64,000 nt of DNA, taken from the NCBI GenBank assembly GCA_947475445.1, contig CANJLC010000001.1, positions 248,001-312,000 on the forward strand. Direction: 5' to 3'. Made by a program: the position numbers and the translations under genes. Below are positions 1 to 8,742 of the stretch, piece by piece. This DNA is from Alphaproteobacteria bacterium (lineage in GTDB: Bacteria > Pseudomonadota > Alphaproteobacteria > Micropepsales > Micropepsaceae). The notes under the pieces are model-generated. The model ran no database searches. It worked only from the letters and a program-made list of their open reading frames with translations, and was not told the origin of the DNA. Position 1 is the stretch's first letter, and every line of letters starts with the position of its first letter.

Positions 1-1301
1 CGCTGGATTTGCCGGTCGTCTATGTGGGAATGGGCAGTGAAGCCGATTACGTCAACCGGGATGTGCGCGGAAAAATCGCGTTCTACATCAAGGGGGATTC
101 CGTATCGACAAACAGCATCAGCGGCCTGAGTTATGGCGCCGGCGAATGGCGGCAGGCCGTGGCCCATGGGGCTGCCGCCATTCTTGTGTCGGATATGCGC
201 GGGGGTAACTTCCATGTTGAGGGCGGACAGGTCGACATTGATATTCCCGTCTTCCATCTCGGCACCGAGGATGCCGTGGCGATCCGCGACGCGATTGCCA
301 AAGGTGGCGCAAATAATGCGCCGCACATCAAGCTCAGGCTGGATTCCGCCTGGGAGTCCGGCCGCACGGAAAAAATCGCCCTGGGCATGCTGCCGGGCAT
401 GACGGACGAAAGGATTTACATAACCGCGCACCATGACGGCAAGTTCGATGGCGCGGGCGACGACGCCAGCGGCGTTGCCACCGAAATCGCGCTTGCCGAG
501 CATTTTGCCAAGATTCCCAAGGCACAGCGCAAACGGACCATGTACTTCATCAGCGAGGCTGGTCACCACAATTACATCGCGTCCAACAAGAAGGGTCCGG
601 ATTGGGGTGCGTTTGGCACCTGGTGGCTGTACCTGGACATGGAGCGCAAGAAGCTGTTCCCGAAGACGGCCTTGTTCATCAATGTCGAGCATCCCGCCGA
701 AATGATCGCCCACGCCGGCACGACCGGGCGGACAAATGCCGTGGAACCGCTGTGGTGGTATGCCGGCGGTTCGTCTCGGCCTAACCTGACGAAAATCGCG
801 ATCGATGCCTGGAATGAATTCGGCGTGCCCTTGTGGGTCGAGCCAACTTGTCCGGCGGGAAGCGAGAGCGGCAAGACCTATACCCACAAAACCTCTCTGA
901 CCGACCCTCATGGGGAAAGCGTTACCTACAAGTGCCGGGGCGTTTCAGGCGAGATCGCGGAGATCGGCGAATGGTGGAAGGTCGTGCCGGGCGTCGTCAT
1001 CCAGTCCAGCAACTTTGCCTTCATGCACACCAGCGAAGACACCCCGGCCATCGTTCCTTGGTCCGGCTTGCAGGCTGCAACCCAGGCCTATTCGAAGATC
1101 ATTGATGAGGTGAACAAGCTGCCCTTGTCGGCGGTGGCGCGGCCGCCGGAACTTGCGAATGTGCATGTGCCAAAAATCCCGATGTGCGAGGCCTGGCTGA
1201 AAGACTCGTCGCAGCGTTGCATGACGCCCGAGCAGGAATGCAAGGAGTTTGCGAAGCTCTATCCGCTGGAAACTTGCGGGCCTGCCACCGGAAAATTTTG
1301 A
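1..1301 (+). CDS. M28-family metallopeptidase-like protein, 5'-truncated by window edge
   Basis: The reading frame is open to the first base, so the N terminus and any signal peptide lie outside the window. About 430 residues are visible. The first ~110 look like a protease-associated (PA) domain. A peptidase M28 core follows with an AHHDGKFDGAGDD segment (metal-ligand HxD and bridging Asp) and a YFISEAGHH segment where the catalytic Glu is expected. M28 enzymes usually carry adjacent Glu-Glu there; only one Glu is present. The C-terminal ~45 residues are Cys-rich (four Cys), which suits an exported protein. The family contains zinc aminopeptidases and carboxypeptidases; the substrate is unknown. 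A strong terminator follows directly. Confidence 0.8.
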   Translation, partial: LDLPVVYVGMGSEADYVNRDVRGKIAFYIKGDSVSTNSISGLSYGAGEWRQAVAHGAAAILVSDMRGGNFHVEGGQVDIDIPVFHLGTEDAVAIRDAIAKGGANNAPHIKLRLDSAWESGRTEKIALGMLPGMTDERIYITAHHDGKFDGAGDDASGVATEIALAEHFAKIPKAQRKRTMYFISEAGHHNYIASNKKGPDWGAFGTWWLYLDMERKKLFPKTALFINVEHPAEMIAHAGTTGRTNAVEPLWWYAGGSSRPNLTKIAIDAWNEFGVPLWVEPTCPAGSESGKTYTHKTSLTDPHGESVTYKCRGVSGEIAEIGEWWKVVPGVVIQSSNFAFMHTSEDTPAIVPWSGLQAATQAYSKIIDEVNKLPLSAVARPPELANVHVPKIPMCEAWLKDSSQRCMTPEQECKEFAKLYPLETCGPATGKF

Positions 1302-1311
1302 AGCATGGGAG

Positions 1312-1345
1312 CAGGGGGGCGTAGCAATACGCCCGCCTGTTTTTT
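1312..1345 (+). terminator. Rho-independent terminator after the M28 peptidase gene
   Basis: A 12-base arm (CAGGGGGGCGTA) pairs with TACGCCCGCCTG across a GCAA tetraloop with a single G-G mismatch, followed by six Ts. The T-run overlaps the stop codon of the convergent acyl ligase gene. Confidence 0.85.
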
Positions 1346-2915
1346 AAGCGCTTTTCGGATTTTCGAGGTCCGCCTGGGCCAGCTTCTGGACCGCGACATA
1401 GTCGGTCTTGCCGGTTCCCAGCACCGGAACGGCCGGGACAATGAGGATTTTGCGGGGCACCGCCAGTTCCGAGACCCCGTGATTTTGCGCCCAGGCGATC
1501 AGGTCCATGCGCCGGGCATCCGGGGCGTCCGTCACCAGCACAATCTGCTCGCCTTTTGGCGGGCAGGGCAGCGACACGGCGGCGTGATGGTGGTCGGGCC
1601 ACAGCGCGGCGGCGCAATTCTCCACCACGCTCAGCGAAACTGTTTCGCCGCCGATCTTGGCGAAGCGTTTCATGCGGCCGCGAATGGCGATGAAGCCTTC
1701 TTCGTCGATGCTCACCACATCGCCGGTATTGTACCAGCCATCCGGCAGGCTCTGGATCTCGCCCGGCTTGTCGGCATTGATGTAGCCCAGCATCACGTTG
1801 GGGCCCTTGATCCAGAGCAGCCCGGCATTGGCGATGCCTTCCACCGGCTCCAGCCTTGTCTGCATGCCGGCCATGAGCCGCCCCACCGTGCCGGAGCGGT
1901 TGGCCTCGATCTGGTTTGCCGCCACCACGGGGGAGGCTTCCGTCACGCCATAGCCTTCCAGTATGTCCATTTCAAACTTGCGCCGGAACAAGGCGCGGGT
2001 TTCGTCGCGCACGCGCTCGGCGCCGCACACGGCAAGGCGCAGCGACGCCAGGTCATCTTTTTCGCCCGTCCGCGCATATTGGGTGATGAAGGTATCTGTG
2101 GAAAGCAGGATGGTGGCGCCGTATTCGCCAATTCGCCGCACGATCTCGCGCGGCTGCAGCGGGGTGGGATGGCAGATCACTTTTACGCCGGCGATCAGCG
2201 GCAGGATGATGCCGACATTGAGTCCGAAACAGTGAAAGGCAGGCAGGGGATTGAACAGGACATCGTTGCCGTAGAGATCAATATGGGCGCAGACCTGCGC
2301 CACATTCACCAGCAGATTTTCATGGCTGAGGGCGACGCCCTTGGGCTGGCCTTCGGTGCCGGAGGTGAACAGGATCACGGCAGGCATTTTGTGCGAGGGG
2401 TTTGCCGCAACGGCGCGGGGGGCAAATTTTCCCGCCACCGCGGCCAGCTTGTCGCCCAGCGAAAGATTGGCGCGCACATCTTCCAGGTAAACCATCCGGC
2501 AGAGCGGCGTCAGCGCCGCTTCCAGTTCCCCGAACTTGCCCAGCTCGATAAAGTGGCGGGCCGTGACAATGGTTTTCACCTGCGCGGTCGCAAGCGCGCT
2601 TTTCAGCCCTGCTTCGCCGGACGTGAAATTGAGCATGGTGGGAACGCGGCCATAGGCCGACAGCGCGAACAGGGCGATGGCAGCGCCAACGCCGGTGGGC
2701 AGCAGCACGCCCACATTCTCGCCGGCGCGCGTACCCTTTTTCAGGGCTGCGCCCAATGCGAAGCAGGCGCGCAGGATTTCATCATATGTGAGGATACGGC
2801 CGTCGCCGTCCACCAGCGCCTGTGTGCTGCCGCCGAAACTGTCTCGCGCTTCCAGCAGGGCATGGAAAATCGGCTTGCGGGCCGAGGCAGGATCGAACGG
2901 GATGCGGCTTTGCAT
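1344..2915 (-). CDS. AMP-binding acyl-ACP/acyl-CoA synthetase (Aas ligase-domain-like)
   Basis: A 523-residue ANL-superfamily adenylating enzyme. The phosphate-binding loop FTSGTEGQPKG lies near residues 183-193, the GYGVTEASP motif and the YNTGD motif follow, and a C-terminal catalytic Lys region reads GTGKTDY. The P-loop wording and overall length match the acyl-ACP synthetase half of E. coli Aas, which re-acylates lysophospholipids, but the acyltransferase half is absent. It probably activates a fatty acid with ATP for transfer to ACP or CoA. A small membrane-protein gene lies 57 bases upstream on the same strand and may share its transcript. General long-chain acyl-CoA ligase is the alternative. 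Confidence 0.82.
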   Translation of the reverse strand: MQSRIPFDPASARKPIFHALLEARDSFGGSTQALVDGDGRILTYDEILRACFALGAALKKGTRAGENVGVLLPTGVGAAIALFALSAYGRVPTMLNFTSGEAGLKSALATAQVKTIVTARHFIELGKFGELEAALTPLCRMVYLEDVRANLSLGDKLAAVAGKFAPRAVAANPSHKMPAVILFTSGTEGQPKGVALSHENLLVNVAQVCAHIDLYGNDVLFNPLPAFHCFGLNVGIILPLIAGVKVICHPTPLQPREIVRRIGEYGATILLSTDTFITQYARTGEKDDLASLRLAVCGAERVRDETRALFRRKFEMDILEGYGVTEASPVVAANQIEANRSGTVGRLMAGMQTRLEPVEGIANAGLLWIKGPNVMLGYINADKPGEIQSLPDGWYNTGDVVSIDEEGFIAIRGRMKRFAKIGGETVSLSVVENCAAALWPDHHHAAVSLPCPPKGEQIVLVTDAPDARRMDLIAWAQNHGVSELAVPRKILIVPAVPVLGTGKTDYVAVQKLAQADLENPKSA

Positions 2916-2972
2916 GGGCTCTCCTGCCGGACGCTTTAACAGCGCCGGGGGATCACCGCTACCGCAGACTGA

Positions 2973-3338
2973 TCAGGTGGCCTTGAAATGCCCAACCCAG
3001 GACTGCAGACCGCGCGCCAGCTTTTCGCGGCTGGCCTGGTTCTGGGCGCGCTCGAACAGCTTGCCGATCTGGTCGCGGATGGAGCGCGAATCGGCCCAGA
3101 GCTGCGACGCGTGATCACCCACCGCATTCTGGGCCGGCTTGAGGATTTCGTTCTGGAAGCGCTTGGGCCCGAAAATGGCAATGGCCAGGGCGGACAGGCC
3201 AATGGTGCCGACCACGGCATAAACGGTCTTGGCGCTTGTGCCGGTGGCAGCCCGGACCAGTTGGCGTTTCAGGTTGGTCCTGGCGGGCAGGTTGGCATGA
3301 TGGGCAGAACGCGGGGCGCGGCGGCGGGTCGTGGCCAT
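2973..3338 (-). CDS. Small basic membrane protein, unknown function
   Basis: 121 residues. The first ~33 are strongly basic and rich in Arg and Ala ([10 protein letters not shown]). One hydrophobic segment at about residues 38-58 ([19 protein letters not shown]) is a probable membrane anchor. The remainder is amphipathic and helical ([29 protein letters not shown]). No family is recognised. It sits just upstream of the acyl ligase on the same strand. The start codon is the first Met after the gap with lipA, and the basic start is consistent with an inside-facing N terminus. Confidence 0.6.
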   Translation of the reverse strand: MATTRRRAPRSAHHANLPARTNLKRQLVRAATGTSAKTVYAVVGTIGLSALAIAIFGPKRFQNEILKPAQNAVGDHASQLWADSRSIRDQIGKLFERAQNQASREKLARGLQSWVGHFKAT

Positions 3339-3485
3339 GGTCAGAGCCTTTCCATAAAAAGGGGTTCATTGCGGCAACGTGCCTTGGCCCAAAAAGTTCG
3401 ATTTCCGGGCGGAAAAAGCCGTGCGCATGGCTGCCCGCCCCAAAGCAGGCGTGCTTTTCGCGGGGCTCCACACTATATCTCGGGC

Positions 3486-4430
3486 ATGACCGTGGTGATT
3501 GATCATCTCAAGGGGCCTCGCCACCCCGAAAAGGCCAACCGTCCAGACCAGGAAATCCAGCGCAAGCCCGACTGGATCCGGGTCAAGGCGCCGGTCTCCC
3601 GGGAGTATGCCGCCACCCGCGAGGTTGTGCGGGCACATAACCTGAAGACGGTGTGCGAGGAAGCGGCTTGTCCCAATATTGGAGAGTGCTGGACCAAGGC
3701 GCACGCCACCATGATGATCATGGGCGACACCTGCACCCGCGCCTGCGCCTTCTGCAACGTCAAGACCGGCTTGCCGGGACCGCTGGACGCAGCCGAGCCC
3801 GGCAATGTCGCGGCGGCCGTCAAGACGCTGGGCCTCAAGCATGTGGTCATTACCTCGGTGGACCGCGATGACCTGGACGATGGCGGCGCGGATCATTTCG
3901 CCCGCGTCATCCGCGCCATTCATGCCGCCAGCCCCGGCACCTCGGTCGAAGTGCTGACGCCCGATTTCCTGCGCAAGGACGGGGCCATCGAACAGGTGAT
4001 GGCGGCGCAGCCGGAAGTGTTCAACCACAATCTGGAAACCGTGCCGCGCCTGTACCTGACGGTGCGGCCGGGCGCGCGCTATTACGCGTCTCTGCGCCTG
4101 CTGGAGCGGGCCAAGGAATTGATGCCGTCCGGCTTCACCAAATCGGGATTGATGGTGGGCCTAGGTGAAAGCCGCGAGGAAATCATGCAGGTGATGGATG
4201 ATTTGCGCGCCGCCAAGGTGGATTTCCTGACCATTGGCCAATACCTGCAGCCGACAAAAAAACATGCCGCACTGGCGCGGTTCTGGACACCGGAGGAATT
4301 CGCCGGGCTGGAAAGCATTGCGCGGGCGAAAGGCTTTTTGATGGTGTCGGCCACGCCGCTGACGCGTTCCTCCTACCATGCCGACAGCGACTTCGCGCAG
4401 TTGAAGGCGGCGCGTTCCGCCCAGAAATGA
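3486..4430 (+). CDS. lipA: Lipoyl synthase
   Basis: Radical-SAM enzyme that inserts two sulfurs into octanoyl groups on E2 and GcvH proteins, the last step of lipoate synthesis. The 314-residue product has both cluster motifs: the auxiliary cluster Cys57, Cys62, Cys68 ([12 protein letters not shown]) and the radical-SAM CxxxCxxC at Cys83, Cys87, Cys90 (CTRACAFC). The family-typical RSSYHAD serine motif is at the C terminus. The ATG at 3486 is chosen because it begins the region that looks like LipA; the frame is open further upstream but that part resembles nothing. Its stop overlaps the next gene by four bases (ATGA), so translation is probably coupled. Confidence 0.97.
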   Translation: MTVVIDHLKGPRHPEKANRPDQEIQRKPDWIRVKAPVSREYAATREVVRAHNLKTVCEEAACPNIGECWTKAHATMMIMGDTCTRACAFCNVKTGLPGPLDAAEPGNVAAAVKTLGLKHVVITSVDRDDLDDGGADHFARVIRAIHAASPGTSVEVLTPDFLRKDGAIEQVMAAQPEVFNHNLETVPRLYLTVRPGARYYASLRLLERAKELMPSGFTKSGLMVGLGESREEIMQVMDDLRAAKVDFLTIGQYLQPTKKHAALARFWTPEEFAGLESIARAKGFLMVSATPLTRSSYHADSDFAQLKAARSAQK

Positions 4431-4858
4431 CGGCCCATAACGAAAGCCGCATCGTTCCCTATTCGGCGGAGCTGATGTACCGGGTGGTCAGCGATATCGA
4501 GCAATACCCGAAATTCCTGCCCTGGGTTACGGCGCTGCGCATCGTGTCGCGCGAGGAAAGCGGACTGATCGCGGAAATGGCTGTCGGCTATGCCGCTTTC
4601 CGCGAGCGTTATACCAGCCGCGTCACCTTTGATCCGCTGTTGCACAGCATTGACGTGGTGGCCATCAAGGGGCCGTTCAAGCAACTGGAAAATCACTGGC
4701 GCTTTACACCCCAGGATAGCGGCTGCCGGATCGATTTTTCCATCGCCTTTGAATTCCGAAATCCGCTGCTGCAGGTGGCCGCTTCGCACGCCTTTGAAAA
4801 AGTGCTGCTGAAAATGACGGACGCTTTCGTCGCCCGCGCGGCGGAACTGAGCGCATGA
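4427..4858 (+). CDS. RatA/COQ10-like START-domain protein (polyketide cyclase superfamily)
   Basis: 143 residues spanning a single START-like domain: [19 protein letters not shown] at the start, the YPKFLPWV loop, and a C-terminal helix [17 protein letters not shown]. This is the bacterial COQ10/RatA group. Mitochondrial Coq10 binds ubiquinone and supports respiration; E. coli RatA was described as a ribosome-association toxin. In alphaproteobacteria the gene commonly follows lipA, which favours a respiratory lipid-binding role. It overlaps lipA by four bases and the HAD gene by four bases, forming a three-gene unit. Confidence 0.85.
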   Translation: MTAHNESRIVPYSAELMYRVVSDIEQYPKFLPWVTALRIVSREESGLIAEMAVGYAAFRERYTSRVTFDPLLHSIDVVAIKGPFKQLENHWRFTPQDSGCRIDFSIAFEFRNPLLQVAASHAFEKVLLKMTDAFVARAAELSA

Positions 4859-5550
4859 TCAAGGCCATCCTGTTCGATGTCTTCGGAACAGTGGTGGATT
4901 GGCGCAGCAGCCTGATTGCGGATTTGGCGGGATGGGGCAGGGCGCAGGGCGTTGCCGCGGACTGGGCAGGATTGGTGGATGCCTGGCGCGCCGCTTACAT
5001 ACCCAGCATGGACAGCGTGCGCGGCGGCGTGTGGGTGAATTTCGACGCGCTGCACCTGGTATCGCTGAAGCGGCTGGCGCCGCGCTTCGGCCTGTCGGAT
5101 TTGAGCGCAGCGCAATGGGATCACATCAACAAGGGGTGGCGGCGGCTGAAGCCCTGGCCGGATTCTGTGCCGGGGCTGCAGCAGCTCAAGGCGCACGGGA
5201 TCGTGGCACCGCTCTCCAACGGCAATGTCGCGATGCTGGAAGACATGGCGCAGTTCGGCCGCCTGCCATGGGACAGGATTTTCGGCGCCGACCTGTTCCA
5301 ACATTACAAGCCAGACAGGGAAGTTTATCTGGGCGCCTGCGAATTGCTGGGGCTGGCGCCGGGGCAGGTGATGATGGTGGCGGCGCACAATTACGACCTG
5401 CAAGGCGCACGGGCCTGCGGCCTGAGAACCGCGTTCATCGCGCGCCCGACCGAATATGGGCCCGGCCAGACCAGCGATCTTGTGCCCGAGTCGGACTGGG
5501 ACCGTGTCGCACCCGATATCCTGGCGCTGGCAAGCCAATTGTCCATCTGA
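4855..5550 (+). CDS. HAD-superfamily hydrolase, 2-haloacid dehalogenase type II-like
   Basis: 231 residues with the HAD motif I nucleophile Asp8 in FDVFGTVVDWR, motif II Ser in PLSNGN, the conserved Lys in HYKPDREVY and motif III in VAAHNYDLQGA. This arrangement matches the L-2-haloacid dehalogenase subfamily (nucleophilic hydrolysis at C2), although many such proteins act on unknown phosphorylated or halogenated metabolites. It is the last gene of the lipA unit, overlapping the previous stop by four bases. Confidence 0.85.
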   Translation: MIKAILFDVFGTVVDWRSSLIADLAGWGRAQGVAADWAGLVDAWRAAYIPSMDSVRGGVWVNFDALHLVSLKRLAPRFGLSDLSAAQWDHINKGWRRLKPWPDSVPGLQQLKAHGIVAPLSNGNVAMLEDMAQFGRLPWDRIFGADLFQHYKPDREVYLGACELLGLAPGQVMMVAAHNYDLQGARACGLRTAFIARPTEYGPGQTSDLVPESDWDRVAPDILALASQLSI

Positions 5551-5637
5551 GGGGCAGTAATGCGCCTGTTATGCCTGCCGGCTTGCGCCTATAGTGCGGC
5601 CCGATATCCGCTTGAGATATGTCCTGGGAGGGAACCA

Positions 5638-6546
5638 ATGAAAAAACTGCTTCTGGCCACCGCGGCCTTGTGCCTGGTCGCCGCACCGGCTTTTGCCGCC
5701 ACCAAGGTCCTGTTCATCGGCAACAGCTTTACCTTCGGCGCGCATTCTTCCGCGCAGCGCTACCAGTCCGGCACGGTGCATGACCTCAATCCGCCGGACA
5801 AGCTGGGCCGAACCGTTGGAGGCGTGCCGTCGCTGTTCAAGGAATTCACCAAGGAAGCCGGCGTCGACGTTTATGATGTCAGCCTGGAGACCGTTGGCGG
5901 CAAGGGCTTTGACTATCACCTGGCCGACAAGCGCAAGGAGATTGACCAGGCCTGGGACATCGTGGTCGGCCATGGCTATTCCACCCTGGATGAAGCCCAT
6001 CCCGGCGATCCGGCGCTGCTGATTTCCTCGACCAAGCAGATGGCCGACATGCTGAAGGCGAAGAATCCGAATGTGAAATTCTACACCGTCGCCACCTGGA
6101 CCCGCGCCGACAAGGTATTCCCCGCCAATGCGCCTGCGCCCTGGAAGGGCACGCCGGTCACGCAAATGGCCAAGGATGTGCAGGCCGGCTATATCAAGGC
6201 TGCCAAGGAATCTGGCGGCGGGGTCACCGATGTCATTCCGCTGGGACTGGCCTGGAATGCGGCGATCGACCAGGGCCTGGCCGACGACAATCCCTATGAC
6301 GATGCCGGCGCCAGCAAGATGAACCTGTGGGCCTATGACAGCTATCATGCCAGCGCTTTCGGCTATTACCTCGAAGCCCTGATGGATTTCGGCAAGGTGA
6401 CGGGCATTGATCCCATGTCGCTGGAAGGCAAGGACCATGTCGCCGAAGACCTTGCCATTTCACCGACGCAGGCCAAGGCGCTCATGAAGCTGGCGCATGA
6501 TGGCCTGGCGGCGCAGGGCCAGAGCTTCAAGACGGCGATGAAGTAA
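5638..6546 (+). CDS. Secreted SGNH-hydrolase-like protein (DUF4886-like)
   Basis: 302 residues beginning with a clear signal peptide (MKKLLLATAALCLVAAPAFA, cleavage after AFA). The mature part opens with KVLFIGNSFTFG, the Ser-containing block I of SGNH/GDSL esterases, and a late DSYHASAFGYY segment carries the candidate catalytic Asp-His pair. This layout resembles DUF4886 proteins, periplasmic hydrolases of unknown substrate. The ATG at 5638 is preferred because the signal peptide starts there and GGGAGG stands seven bases upstream. Its stop codon abuts that of convergent pncC with no base in between. Confidence 0.75.
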   Translation: MKKLLLATAALCLVAAPAFAATKVLFIGNSFTFGAHSSAQRYQSGTVHDLNPPDKLGRTVGGVPSLFKEFTKEAGVDVYDVSLETVGGKGFDYHLADKRKEIDQAWDIVVGHGYSTLDEAHPGDPALLISSTKQMADMLKAKNPNVKFYTVATWTRADKVFPANAPAPWKGTPVTQMAKDVQAGYIKAAKESGGGVTDVIPLGLAWNAAIDQGLADDNPYDDAGASKMNLWAYDSYHASAFGYYLEALMDFGKVTGIDPMSLEGKDHVAEDLAISPTQAKALMKLAHDGLAAQGQSFKTAMK

Positions 6547-7035
6547 TCAGATGAGATCACGCAGCAGGGCCAGGGCTTCGCCTGCGGTCCTGCTGCGGAT
6601 TTCAGTGCGCCCGAGTGAGCCGAAGTTGAACGCCTTCAGCATGACCTCGCCGCCCTGTTTCAGCGCCGCGACATAGACCAGCCCTACCGGCTTTTGCGCC
6701 GTGCCGCCGCCGGGGCCGGCGATCCCCGTCACCGCTACCGCCAGATGCGCCAGCGAATGCTGCAGGGCGCCTTGCACCATCGCCTGGGCCACCGGCGCGG
6801 ACACGGCGCCATATTGGCGGATCAGGTCCGTGGGCACGCCCAGAAGATCTTCCTTGGATTCGTTGGAGTAAGTGACAAAGCCGCGTTCCACCACGTCTGA
6901 GGAGCCCGGGATTTCCGTCAACAGTGCTGCGATCAGCCCGCCGGTGCAGCTTTCCGCGATGGCGATGCGCAGGCCTTTGGCGCGCGCTTCGTCCAGCAAT
7001 TGTTGTGCTTGCCGGATTTGGGCTGCTTCGAACAT
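6547..7035 (-). CDS. pncC: Nicotinamide-nucleotide amidohydrolase (CinA C-terminal domain)
   Basis: 162 residues, stand-alone CinA-C domain. It deamidates NMN to NaMN in the pyridine-nucleotide cycle. Visible family motifs are IAESCTGGLIAALLTEIPGSS, GFVTYSNESK and AVTGIAGPGGGT. The ATG at 7033-7035 overlaps the pgpA stop by one base (TGATG), so it is translated from the ispDF-pgpA-pncC transcript. No CinA N-terminal MoeA-like domain is fused. Confidence 0.93.
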   Translation of the reverse strand: MFEAAQIRQAQQLLDEARAKGLRIAIAESCTGGLIAALLTEIPGSSDVVERGFVTYSNESKEDLLGVPTDLIRQYGAVSAPVAQAMVQGALQHSLAHLAVAVTGIAGPGGGTAQKPVGLVYVAALKQGGEVMLKAFNFGSLGRTEIRSRTAGEALALLRDLI

Positions 7036-7499
7036 CACAGCCACTGATAGTGATGGAGTGCCAGAGCGAGGATGCCCGCCATCACGCCCGCCAAAATGTC
7101 GTCCATCATCACGCCAAATCCGCCCGGCAGGCTGTTGTCGGCCCAGGACACCGGCCAGGGCTTCCAGATGTCGAAAATGCGGAACAGGATGAATGCGCTG
7201 GCGAAAGCCGGCAACGACAGCGGCGATGACGCGACGAAAGCGCAGGTCAGCCATTGCCCCGCCAGTTCGTCAATCACGCATTCGGAAGGGTCTTCCTTGC
7301 CGGTCTGCCGCACATAGGCTTCGCAGGAGAAGGTGCCGATCACCAGCGTGATCATCGCGGCGCCGGCCAGCAGTTCCGGTCCGCCCCATTTGGCCAAAAA
7401 ATAAGCGAAGGGCATCGCCACCGCGCTCATGATGGTGCCTTGCGCCTTGGGGAAATAGCCAATGCCCAAAACGGTCGAGACGAGGGCGGTGGCGTTCAC
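7035..7499 (-). CDS. pgpA: Phosphatidylglycerophosphatase A
   Basis: 154 residues, mostly membrane-embedded. It dephosphorylates phosphatidylglycerol phosphate in phospholipid synthesis. Recognisable motifs are GIGYFPKAQGT, the ECVIDELAGQW acidic site and FDIWKPWP followed by GGFGVMMDDILAG. The start is taken as GTG at 7497-7499, because it overlaps the ispDF stop as GTGA and immediately precedes the conserved sequence; there is no nearby ATG. Confidence 0.92.
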   Translation of the reverse strand: MNATALVSTVLGIGYFPKAQGTIMSAVAMPFAYFLAKWGGPELLAGAAMITLVIGTFSCEAYVRQTGKEDPSECVIDELAGQWLTCAFVASSPLSLPAFASAFILFRIFDIWKPWPVSWADNSLPGGFGVMMDDILAGVMAGILALALHHYQWL

Positions 7500-8617
7500 A
7501 GCCTGACCGTGGCCACGGCCTGGGCCGCCAGGCCTTCGCGGCGGCCGGCAAAGCCCATGCCTTCGGTGGTGGTGGCCTTGACGCTGACACGCGCCATGTC
7601 CATCCCGAGAATTTCCGCGATGCGGACGCGCATGGCTTCGCGGTAAGGGCCGATCTTGGGGCGCTCGCAGATCAGCGTGACATCGCAATGGACGATGCGT
7701 CCGCCTTTTTCCGCCACCAGCCTGGCGGCATGGTCGAGGAATTTCCAGCTCGGCGCGCCGCGCCAGCGCTCGTCGCTGGGCGGGAAGTGCTGGCCGATAT
7801 CACCGGCCCCGATGCAGCCCAGCACGGCGTCGGTCAGGGCATGCAAACCTGCGTCGGCGTCGGAATGGCCCAGGAGGCCCTGGTCATGCGGCACCTTAAC
7901 GCCGCACAGCCAGACATGGTCGCCTTCGCTGAAGCGGTGCGCGTCATAGCCCATGGCAGTCACGCTTTCGCCCCCAAGGAGCTTTTCGGCCAGCGCGAAG
8001 TCACTTTCAGTTGTCACTTTCAAGTTTGTTTCTCCGCCCGCAACGCTTTCGACTTTCAGGCCCGCCAGCGCCGCGATCTCGACATCATCGGTGACATCGC
8101 TTGCGGCATGCTGGCGATGCGCCGACAGGATATCGGCAAAGGCAAAGCCCTGGGGAGTCTGGGCGCGATAAAGATTGTCACGCGGAACCGTCACCCAGCC
8201 CGCGCCATCGCGGCGGCGCAGGGTATCGGCTACCGCCATCATGGGCACGGCGCCCTTGGCGCCGGCTTCCAGCGCCGCCACGACATTGCCAATCACTTGC
8301 GGCGAAGCGAGGGGGCGGGCGGCATCGTGGATCAGGACGAAATCGGGTGCGTCTTTTGCCAGGGCTTCCAGTCCCAGCCGCACCGAATCCTGCCGCCGGG
8401 CGCCGCCGATGATCGGGGGCCCGAAGCCGGGCAGGGCGGCCGCGTAAAGATCCTCCTGTCCCGGGCCGATCACGACTCGCATGGGCCGGTCGCCAAAAGC
8501 GTCCACGCTCCAGCGCAGCATGGGTTTGCCCTGCAGCGACTCATATTGCTTGGGCTTGGCGCGGCCGGAGCGTTCGCCCTTTCCGGCGGCAACGATCAGT
8601 ACGGCAATACGGGACAT
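7496..8617 (-). CDS. ispDF: Bifunctional IspD-IspF (MEP isoprenoid pathway)
   Basis: 373 residues. The N-terminal ~215 are IspD (2-C-methyl-D-erythritol 4-phosphate cytidylyltransferase; VAAGKGERSG nucleotide loop, IHDAARPL, RAQTPQGF). The C-terminal ~155 are IspF (2,4-cyclodiphosphate synthase; GYDAHRF, GHSDADAGLHALTDA zinc site, ATTTEGMGF). The fusion is typical of alphaproteobacteria; IspE, which acts between them, is not in the window. The ATG at 8615-8617 begins the IspD consensus. It heads a coupled operon with pgpA and pncC and is divergent from ntrB. Confidence 0.97.
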   Translation of the reverse strand: MSRIAVLIVAAGKGERSGRAKPKQYESLQGKPMLRWSVDAFGDRPMRVVIGPGQEDLYAAALPGFGPPIIGGARRQDSVRLGLEALAKDAPDFVLIHDAARPLASPQVIGNVVAALEAGAKGAVPMMAVADTLRRRDGAGWVTVPRDNLYRAQTPQGFAFADILSAHRQHAASDVTDDVEIAALAGLKVESVAGGETNLKVTTESDFALAEKLLGGESVTAMGYDAHRFSEGDHVWLCGVKVPHDQGLLGHSDADAGLHALTDAVLGCIGAGDIGQHFPPSDERWRGAPSWKFLDHAARLVAEKGGRIVHCDVTLICERPKIGPYREAMRVRIAEILGMDMARVSVKATTTEGMGFAGRREGLAAQAVATVRL

Positions 8618-8730
8618 GTCAGCCTTCAGGGACGAAGCGGCAGGGCTTTTTACAGGGTCCGCTGCTGTTAGCCATGGACAACATTTGTCTTGCTGCGCCG
8701 CAATATTCCTTTGACGTCTTCTAAAATGCC

Positions 8731-8736
8731 TATAAT
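8731..8736 (+). promoter_or_regulatory. Consensus -10 box immediately before ntrB
   Basis: A perfect TATAAT ends six bases before the ATG at 8743. An upstream TTGACG at 8711-8716 would be a -35 but the spacer is only 14 bases. Initiation seven or eight bases past the -10 box would fall on the start codon itself. Confidence 0.55.
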
Positions 8737-8742
8737 ATCGAC

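Noticed and set aside
4427-4858. RatA-type toxin of a toxin-antitoxin system
   Set aside because: There is no antitoxin partner; the gene is in the lipA unit and fits the COQ10-like housekeeping group.
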